Origin: CAYYJS01 sp964472315 | GTDB lineage: Bacteria > Verrucomicrobiota > Kiritimatiellia > UBA8416 | Length of the DNA: 50,252 bases | Assembly: GCA_964472315.1 (NCBI GenBank) | Contig: CAYYJS010000022.1 | Coordinates: 1 to 50,252 of the forward strand | Direction of reading: 5' to 3' | Part shown: in pieces, positions 43,255 through 50,252 of the stretch | Numbering within the stretch: position 1 is the stretch's first letter | How the letters are laid out: each line of letters begins with the position of its first letter | Notes under the pieces: model-generated | Databases searched by the model: none | What the model was told of the DNA's origin: nothing | Seen by the model: only the letters and a program-made list of their open reading frames with translations | Program-made: the position numbers and the translations under genes

Positions 43255-44863
43255 TTACAGGTGTCCGGATGCCGGCTCCAGGGCGAAGCCGAAGCGATAC
43301 GTGCCGGGGTTGACTTCGTACTGCAACCAAGTCCGCGGGCCGCAGCTTCCGGTTCCCAACCCGCGCTGATGGTAGTCGATCGTCACGTACACGTCGTCAC
43401 GTGGGCGCAGTTCGCTGGTGTGATTCGCGGCCGCCAGGTCGGCGATCGACAAGTGGCCGACACCGCATTCGAGCGGCGTGTCCATGGAGATGCGCAGGCC
43501 CCGTGTGCCTTCCTGGATCGCCATCCAGCGCACATCCGTCTTGTTGCCGTGTTCCTGGGGCACGATGTACGGCACGTATTGCGCCGACACCGTTCCCCGG
43601 TACAGGCCGACCGGCGCGCCGGACTTGCGGTCCCAGTAGCTCTCGTGCGGGCCGCGACCGAACCAGGTCAGCGTCTCCAGGCCGCGCGAGCAGGTCAGCG
43701 TGACGCCAACGCGCGGGAGGGTCGGTAGCGTGCCATCCGCCCGGATGACGTTGTCCACGTGAATGCGGCCATCGCGGGCGATCGTGTACGTGTGGGCATG
43801 CCGCAGGACGTTGGCGCCGGCCGTGCAGGAGCCATGGTGGACGACACGTACGACGACCGTATCGCCGCGCCGGACCGCGGTGATGGTTGCCGTGGCGAGT
43901 CGTACCTCGTGAAGGCCCGCCGCCCACCACTTCCCCAGCGGCTTGTTCCCCTGGCCGGCCCACTGCTTGATGCCGTCGTTGTCGGTGGACCAGGCGATGA
44001 TGCAGGGGTGATTCTTGTCGCGCAGCACCATTCGCGTGCCCCGATCGAAGAAGGCCGGGGTGACGGCGGGCTCGTGGCAGAGACCGATGATGTAGGCGTG
44101 CGACTCGATGTTGGCTTCGTCGATGACATAGAGGCCGTATTCGTCGCAGAGGTCATACCAAAGCGCGTCGTTCGGGTAGTGGCAGGTGCGGACGGCATTG
44201 AAGTTGAACTGCTTCATGAGGCGGATATCGGCGAGCATGGAGTCGCGCGAGACGGTCTTGCCGGTCGCATCGTCGAAATCGTGCCGGTTCACGCCGCGGA
44301 TCAGAACGGCCTTGCCGTTGATCAGGAGTTCGCGGTCGCGGACCTCGACCTTCCGGAAGCCGATGCGTTGACAGACGGTCTCGACGGCGCGGCCGCGCGG
44401 GTCCACCAGCGTCAGCAGCACATGGTAGAGGTGCGGAGCTTCGGACGACCAGACGGCCCTTCCATGCGCGCGGCATCGTGAAGGTCGTGCGGTAGAGCCC
44501 CGTCGGGTTGGCTTCGGGTACGGTGGGCGGCTTATTCGGGAACGGCATCTGCACGTTCGTGTAGTGGGGTCGATCGTAGCCTTCCGTCGTCCAGTTGCTC
44601 GGTACGGCGATCGTGTCCCAGTCGTCGGCGGGCGCCTCCGGCCGCATGAAATCGGCCGGCGCCGATTCCGGCCGGTCGACGAGCCGGAAGGCCCAGGTTC
44701 CGTTGAGGTCGCGGAACCAGGGAGACTGTTCCGGTGCGCGCGTCAACGCGCTCTCGCAATCGTCGTAGGGGATCAGCAACGTGCGTCCCGGCAGCTTGTC
44801 GATGCCGACGCAGGTCGGATTCATCCAGCTACGGGTCGTGGTCTTGTCCAGGAAGCCATACAT
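43255..44863 (-). pseudogene. lacZ: GH2 beta-galactosidase remnant with two internal deletions and a frameshift
   Basis: Reading from 44863 (MYGFLDKTTTRSW), the N-terminal GH2 sugar-binding domain is recognisable to MPRAWKGR near 44460 (WFRDLNGTWAFRL, VPSNWTTEGYDRPHYTN, PTGLYRTTF). There the frame changes, and the next frame resumes with WSSEAPHLYHVLLTLVD, which belongs about 200 residues further on in a normal enzyme. The barrel then runs ELLINGKAVLIRGVNRHDFD and NFNAVRTCHYPND to HPCIIAW, where it joins in frame directly to STDNDGIKQWAG near 43988, the start of the C-terminal small-chain domain. The stretch with the acid/base Glu (WSLGNE) and the nucleophile Glu is missing, so no activity is possible. 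The C-terminal domain is intact to the stop at 43255. It follows the alpha-galactosidase gene by 20 bases. Confidence 0.9.
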
Positions 44864-44883
44864 GCGATCGCCGATCCTTTCGT

Positions 44884-46227
<1,344 letters not shown>

Positions 46228-46338
46228 TGCCGTGCCCCGTCGTTGCGTGTTGTATTGCATCAAGCCGCCATACCGAAGGGCGGCATTCTCGTATCCGGCC
46301 GGCCCGGCATCAAGGATTATCGTGGTGTCCCGATCCGT

Positions 46339-47568
46339 TCAACCGGCCGCGAGGTGAACCACCGTCTCGAAGTGCGGCGTGCGGGGGAACATGTCGTAGA
46401 GTTTGGCGCTGGCAGCCGTATAGTCGGATTCCCGGAGCGTGCGGATGTCGCGTGCCAGGGTATCCGCGGCGCAGGAAACATAGAGGATGTCGCGGGGGCG
46501 GACGGTGGCCAGCAGACGCAGGACATCGCGGTCGACTCCTCCGCGCGTGGGGTCCAGGATGATGAGGGTCTCCTCCGGGCGGACGCGCGCGGGGATCGCG
46601 CGGAGCCCGTCGAAGGCGTCATGCGCGACAAAGCCGGCCCGTGTGTGGTAGCCGCGGGCGCGGGCATTCCGGCGGGCCGCACGGATGGCGCGCGCATCGC
46701 TGTCGATACCGAAGACCTCTTTGGCGCCGCCTTCCAGCGCCGCCAGGGCGAACACGCCGACCCCGCAATAGGCATCGACGACGAAGGCCGGCGCGAGGCG
46801 GCGCACCGCTTCCCGGATATCGGTTACGAGGATATGGGCGAGCGCCGGGTTCACCTGGTAGAAACTGCGTGCGGGCACGATCATGTCGCCCATCGGGGAC
46901 GACTCGCGCAGCCATGACGGTCCCAGCCGTTCGCCTTGCAGCCAGAACACGGGACCGTCGTGCGGCGTATGCCGGAAGGTGATCGTCTGGCCGGGGCGGA
47001 GCGCGCGGACAAACTCGTCATCGGCACGCAGGCGTTGCAGCAGCGCTCCGATCGGTGCGGCGGCCAGCAGGCATGCGGGCACATCGACGATGGTCTCGTT
47101 GTCGTGGCCCACGTACCCGAGGCTCAGGCCGTCCGTGCCGCCTCCGACATGCAGCTCGATCTTGTTGCGGTAGTACAGGGGGAGGGGCGAGGGGACCGGT
47201 GCCTGCCGGATGTCGGTATCGACGCCGCCCAGGCGCGTCAGCAGATCGTGCAACTGTCCGTGTTTGAGCGCGACCTCGGCCCCATAGTCGGCGTGCTGGT
47301 AGGCGCAGCCCGGACAGGCGCCGGACTCGGCCAGCGGACAGGCCACCGGGATGCGCTCCGTCGCCGGCACGCGGACCGCGTGCAGACGGCCCTCGGCATA
47401 GCTCGGCCGTCGCCGCAGGACTTCGACGGAGACCGTCTCGCCCGGCAGGACGTTCGGAACGAACACGACGCGACCATCCTGAAGGTTTCCGACGCCGCGG
47501 CCGGGATAGACAACCTCCCGGATACGGACGTCCTCGATCTCTTTGCCATCGGTTGCCATCGCGGGCAT
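46339..47568 (-). CDS. rlmD: 23S rRNA (uracil-C5)-methyltransferase, RlmD/TrmA family
   Basis: A 409-residue SAM-dependent RNA methyltransferase. An N-terminal TRAM domain (about 10-62: VREVVYPGRGVGNLQDGRVVFVPNVLPGE-type layout) is followed by the iron-sulfur cysteines CPLAESGACPGC and a later Cys in VDVPACLLA. The catalytic domain has the SAM loop VVDAYCGVGVFAL, ILDPTRGGVD, and the nucleophilic cysteine in YVSCAADTLARD, followed by the base Glu in HFETVVHL. RlmD, RlmC and RlmCD differ in target; which uracil is modified cannot be told. It follows the M42 peptidase gene by six bases on the same strand. Confidence 0.87.
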   Translation of the reverse strand: MPAMATDGKEIEDVRIREVVYPGRGVGNLQDGRVVFVPNVLPGETVSVEVLRRRPSYAEGRLHAVRVPATERIPVACPLAESGACPGCAYQHADYGAEVALKHGQLHDLLTRLGGVDTDIRQAPVPSPLPLYYRNKIELHVGGGTDGLSLGYVGHDNETIVDVPACLLAAAPIGALLQRLRADDEFVRALRPGQTITFRHTPHDGPVFWLQGERLGPSWLRESSPMGDMIVPARSFYQVNPALAHILVTDIREAVRRLAPAFVVDAYCGVGVFALAALEGGAKEVFGIDSDARAIRAARRNARARGYHTRAGFVAHDAFDGLRAIPARVRPEETLIILDPTRGGVDRDVLRLLATVRPRDILYVSCAADTLARDIRTLRESDYTAASAKLYDMFPRTPHFETVVHLAAG

Positions 47569-47574
47569 GTTCGG

Positions 47575-48633
47575 TCAGCGCAGCTTCTCCCTGCCGCTGA
47601 GTCCTTTGAGTGTGGCCGCAATCAGGTGTACGGCGTTTTCCGCATCGTTGAGCGAAATGGTTTCGACGGGGCTGTGCATGTACCGGTTCGGAATGCTGAC
47701 CAGAGCGGTCGCTACGCCGGCGCGCGTCATCTGGATGGCGTAGGCATCCGTATTCGCGCCACGCGGCTCCGGTTGCAACTGCGTCTTGATCTTGGCCTTG
47801 TCGGCGGCCTGCTTCAGGCGCTCGTACAGGGCGGCATTGAACGTCGGGCCCCGGTGGAGAACCGGCCCGTCGCCGAGCTTGGCCGTGCCGACGATCTTTT
47901 CGTCCATACCGGGGTAATCCGTGGCGAAGCCCACGTCGACCGCGATGCCGATGTGCGGATCGATGCCGTACGCCGCCAGATGGGCGCCGCGCAGGCCGAC
48001 TTCCTCCTGAACGGTGCTGACCGCATGCACCGCGACATGGAGCTTCGCGTCCTTCAACAGGCGGAGCACGTCGCTGATGACGAAGGCGCCGATCCGATTG
48101 TCGAAGCCGCGGCACGCCACACGCCCGTTGCGAAGCTCGATCCAGCCCGTGTCGATGGTGGCCACGTCCCCCAGCCCGACAGCCTTCTCGGCATCCTTGC
48201 GGTTCTTCGCGCCGATATCGACCCACAGTTCGTGGATCTTCGTCACGCTGCTTTCGCGTTCTTTGGCGCTCATCAAGTGGATCGGTTTGACGCCGATGAC
48301 GCCCCGCACCATGCCCTTGCGGCCCTGGATGAGGAGTCGCTCGCCTTGCAGCAGCGGCACGTTGACGCCCCCGAGCGCCGACATGTAGAGCATGCCCTTG
48401 TCGTCGATGTGTTGCACCATCAGGCCGATCTCGTCGCAATGGCCGGCCAGCATGACACGGACGGGCGCTCCGGCGTTGATCACGCCATGTACGTTGCCGT
48501 TGATATCCACGGTGACGGTGTCGGCGAAGCGGCGCATATAGTCGGCCACGACGGCCTGACCGGCCGTCTCCGAGCCGGATGGCGTCGGTGTCGCCAGCAG
48601 GGCTTTGAGGAAGTCGAGTGCGCCGGCGTTCAC
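47575..48633 (-). CDS. M42 family metallo-aminopeptidase
   Basis: A 352-residue dinuclear metal peptidase, also called the TET aminopeptidase or glutamyl/endoglucanase M family. Metal ligands and catalytic residues: LAGHCDEIGLMV (His, Asp and the nearby Glu), CRGFDNRIGAF (bridging Asp), VQEEVGLRGA (catalytic and ligand Glu), VDVGFATDYP (Asp), and NRYMHSPVE (His). These proteins form large tetrahedral cytoplasmic complexes that trim peptides. The start is GTG at 48633, in a GTGA overlap with the stop of citrate synthase, so it is co-translated with it. Confidence 0.92.
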   Translation of the reverse strand: MNAGALDFLKALLATPTPSGSETAGQAVVADYMRRFADTVTVDINGNVHGVINAGAPVRVMLAGHCDEIGLMVQHIDDKGMLYMSALGGVNVPLLQGERLLIQGRKGMVRGVIGVKPIHLMSAKERESSVTKIHELWVDIGAKNRKDAEKAVGLGDVATIDTGWIELRNGRVACRGFDNRIGAFVISDVLRLLKDAKLHVAVHAVSTVQEEVGLRGAHLAAYGIDPHIGIAVDVGFATDYPGMDEKIVGTAKLGDGPVLHRGPTFNAALYERLKQAADKAKIKTQLQPEPRGANTDAYAIQMTRAGVATALVSIPNRYMHSPVETISLNDAENAVHLIAATLKGLSGREKLR

Positions 48634-50027
48634 GCTTCACCGCCTTTGCCGCTGTCGCGTTTGTCGAGCGGAACGTATTGGCGGCGTTTCAATACGTTCT
48701 TGGTGGCGGGACGAATAATCTTGCCGCCGCTGACGAGTTCCTCGATACGGTGCGCGCACCAACCCGGCAGGCGCGCGATCGCGAACAGCGGCGTATAGAG
48801 CGATTCCGGGATGTCGAGCATGCTGTACACCATGCCGGAGTACAGATCGACGTTGGCGCAGATCTGGATGTCGCGCTTCCGGCGCACCGCGAGCAACGCC
48901 GGCGTGATGCGCTCCACACGCTCGAACAACTCGAAGTCCGCCTCGCGGCCCTTCTCCGCCGCCAGTTTGCGCGCCCAGGACTTGAGAATGATGGCGCGCG
49001 GGTCCGACAGGGTGTAGACGGGGTGTCCCATGCCGTAAACGAGTCCGCTTCGGTCGAAGGCTTTCCGATCGAGCAGGGCTTCGATGTAGGCGCTGACCTG
49101 AGATTCGTCGCGCCAGTCCGATACCGACGCTTTCAGATCCGCGATCATCTCCATGACCTTGATGTTGGCGCCGCCATGCTTGGGTCCCTTGAGCGAACCG
49201 AGGGCCGCGGCGATCGCCGAATAGGTGTCGGTATCCGTGGACGTGACGACATGGACGGCGAAGGTCGAGTTGTTGCCGCCGCCATGTTCGGCGTGCAGGA
49301 TCAGCGACAGATCGAGGATTTGGGCCTCCAGCGGCGTGTACTGCGCCGTCGGACGGATCATGCGCAGGATGTTCTCGGCTGTGCTCAACTCGGGCTTCGG
49401 ACTGTGCAGGAACAGGCTCTTGCCTTCGTAGTAGCGAGACAACGCCTGATACCCATACGCGGCGAATGCGGGGAACTTGGCGATCAGGATGATGCTCTGC
49501 CGCACGACGTTTTCGATGCCGATATCGTCGGCGTGCGGATCGTATGAGTACGACACGAGCGTGCTGCGGGCCATCTTGTTCATGATGTTGCGGCTCGGTT
49601 GCTTCAGAATCATGTCCTCCGCGAAGCCGGCCGGGAGTTCGCGGTGGCAATCGATGAGGTCGCTGAAGCTCTTCAATTCGTCCCGCCGCGGCAGGTGGCC
49701 GAACAGCAGCAGATAGCAGACCTCCTCGAAGCCGAACCGGCCTTCGCCCCTGATGCCGTCGATCAGATTGAGGACATCGTAGCCGCGGTAGCGCAACACG
49801 CCGTCGACGGGTGTTTTCTCGTTCTCGTCAATGACGTAGCCGTGGACCTCGCCGATCTGGGTGAGGCTGACGAGCACGCCCGTGCCGTCGCTATTGCGCA
49901 GCCCGCGTTTGACGCTGTACGTTTCATAGAGGTTGGCCGGTATCCGGTTCCCGGCAAGTGCGTGTTCGCCCAGTTGCTTCAGCACGGCCGTCGCGTCGTT
50001 GGCCCTGCCGGAACCACAGTCATTCAT
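48630..50027 (-). CDS. gltA: Citrate synthase
   Basis: A 465-residue enzyme that joins acetyl-CoA and oxaloacetate. Catalytic residues: the His of LILHAEHGGGNNSTF, the His of YGMGHPVYTLSDPRA, and the Asp of CANVDLYSGMVYSML. Other expected segments are YRGYDVLNLIDG, LKGPKHGGANIKVMEM, and FAIARLPGWCAHRIEEL. A 50-residue lead (about 1-50, with RIPANLYETYSVKRGLRN) makes it longer than the common 430 residues; this form is seen in several anaerobes and PVC bacteria. The terminal region is basic. AAGGGAG lies 8 bases before the ATG. Could in principle be a 2-methylcitrate synthase, but the active-site context fits citrate synthase. Confidence 0.9.
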   Translation of the reverse strand: MNDCGSGRANDATAVLKQLGEHALAGNRIPANLYETYSVKRGLRNSDGTGVLVSLTQIGEVHGYVIDENEKTPVDGVLRYRGYDVLNLIDGIRGEGRFGFEEVCYLLLFGHLPRRDELKSFSDLIDCHRELPAGFAEDMILKQPSRNIMNKMARSTLVSYSYDPHADDIGIENVVRQSIILIAKFPAFAAYGYQALSRYYEGKSLFLHSPKPELSTAENILRMIRPTAQYTPLEAQILDLSLILHAEHGGGNNSTFAVHVVTSTDTDTYSAIAAALGSLKGPKHGGANIKVMEMIADLKASVSDWRDESQVSAYIEALLDRKAFDRSGLVYGMGHPVYTLSDPRAIILKSWARKLAAEKGREADFELFERVERITPALLAVRRKRDIQICANVDLYSGMVYSMLDIPESLYTPLFAIARLPGWCAHRIEELVSGGKIIRPATKNVLKRRQYVPLDKRDSGKGGEA

Positions 50028-50070
50028 ATCTGGCTCCCTTCCATTACTCCCCGCCGCGCGTGTGTAGCGA

Positions 50071-50100
50071 CGGCTATCCCGCCCTGACCCGTCCGGTCAA
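50071..50100 (-). promoter_or_regulatory. Possible gltA promoter
   Basis: On the minus strand TTGACC (plus 50095-50100) is followed after 18 bases by TAGCCG (plus 50071-50076). The -10 is poor, but the spacing and position (about 45 bases before the ATG) are suitable. The remaining 150 bases to the window end show no gene. Confidence 0.35.
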
Positions 50101-50252
50101 TGTCGGGAGGATGCACGTCGTTCGGCACGCATGAACGTGGCTTCGCGGGAACAGTAGAGCAACGTCGGCTTCCGATGCGAGCCAAAAGACGAAGACCCAT
50201 GACTGATGCGGCGGTGGGTGCAAACCGCTGTACGGGAGAGTCATGGAAGATT

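Noticed and set aside
46936..48798. A 620-codon plus-strand open frame opposite rlmD and the M42 peptidase
   Set aside because: Composition-driven shadow; both minus-strand genes carry full active sites.

Overview
The window is high-GC DNA, densely packed with genes and read mostly from the plus strand. It looks like a chromosomal segment of a free-living Gram-negative heterotroph. Three things make a member of the PVC group (Kiritimatiellota, Lentisphaerota or Verrucomicrobiota type) the best guess: several sugar-metabolism genes of unusual families (two GH4 enzymes, a cytoplasmic GH10 protein, a xylulokinase, two URO-D-like proteins), a GC-rich palindromic dispersed repeat of a kind common in those genomes, and a PPi-type phosphofructokinase. 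The lineage is inferred and was not tested against any database. I see no rRNA, tRNA, CRISPR array or transposase.

Layout. Positions 1-2332 hold a non-cyanobacterial kaiC-kaiB clock pair on the minus strand. It is surrounded and partly invaded by short tandem repeats, and bounded upstream by a 167-bp palindromic element flanked by 10-bp direct repeats. From 2408 to 12375 comes an accessory plus-strand stretch: xylulokinase, a DUF4380-like protein, a DinG-family helicase with a worn exonuclease domain, two exported proteins of unknown function, and a GH4 glycosidase. A small XRE regulator (minus) is divergent from a translation cluster, thrS-infC-rpmI-rplT-pheS-pheT (13003-19489), which has a good promoter before thrS, an AUU start on infC and a strong intrinsic terminator just before pheS. 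A 6S RNA follows at about 19800, then rarA and 5-formyltetrahydrofolate cyclo-ligase, then rny-ymdB-xseA-xseB (RNA turnover and DNA repair).

From 26138 to 30619 is a tightly overlapping set: two oligopeptide-type ABC ATPases with no permease, a cytoplasmic GH10-like protein and a URO-D-like protein whose C-terminus is made of a heptamer repeat. Convergent to it are a CsgG-like secreted protein and a SpoIIAA/STAS-like protein. After a lone putative lipoprotein comes a long plus-strand run, pcnB-lipB-lipA-aminotransferase-EIIA-BFN nuclease-thiE-cupin (33059-39085): RNA polyadenylation, lipoate synthesis, a PTS-type regulator and thiamine synthesis. The last 11 kb is mainly minus strand: PPi-phosphofructokinase with a second URO-D-like protein, a universal stress protein, then alpha-galactosidase with a wrecked GH2 beta-galactosidase, an rRNA uracil methyltransferase, an M42 aminopeptidase and citrate synthase. 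A DUF721 gene and an RRM RNA-binding protein lie among them on the plus strand.

The most interesting signals are the kaiB gene whose N-terminus and ribosome binding site are built from complementary repeats, the heptamer repeats that end up as protein sequence, the beta-galactosidase with two internal deletions, and the two unexplained URO-D-like genes placed with carbohydrate genes.
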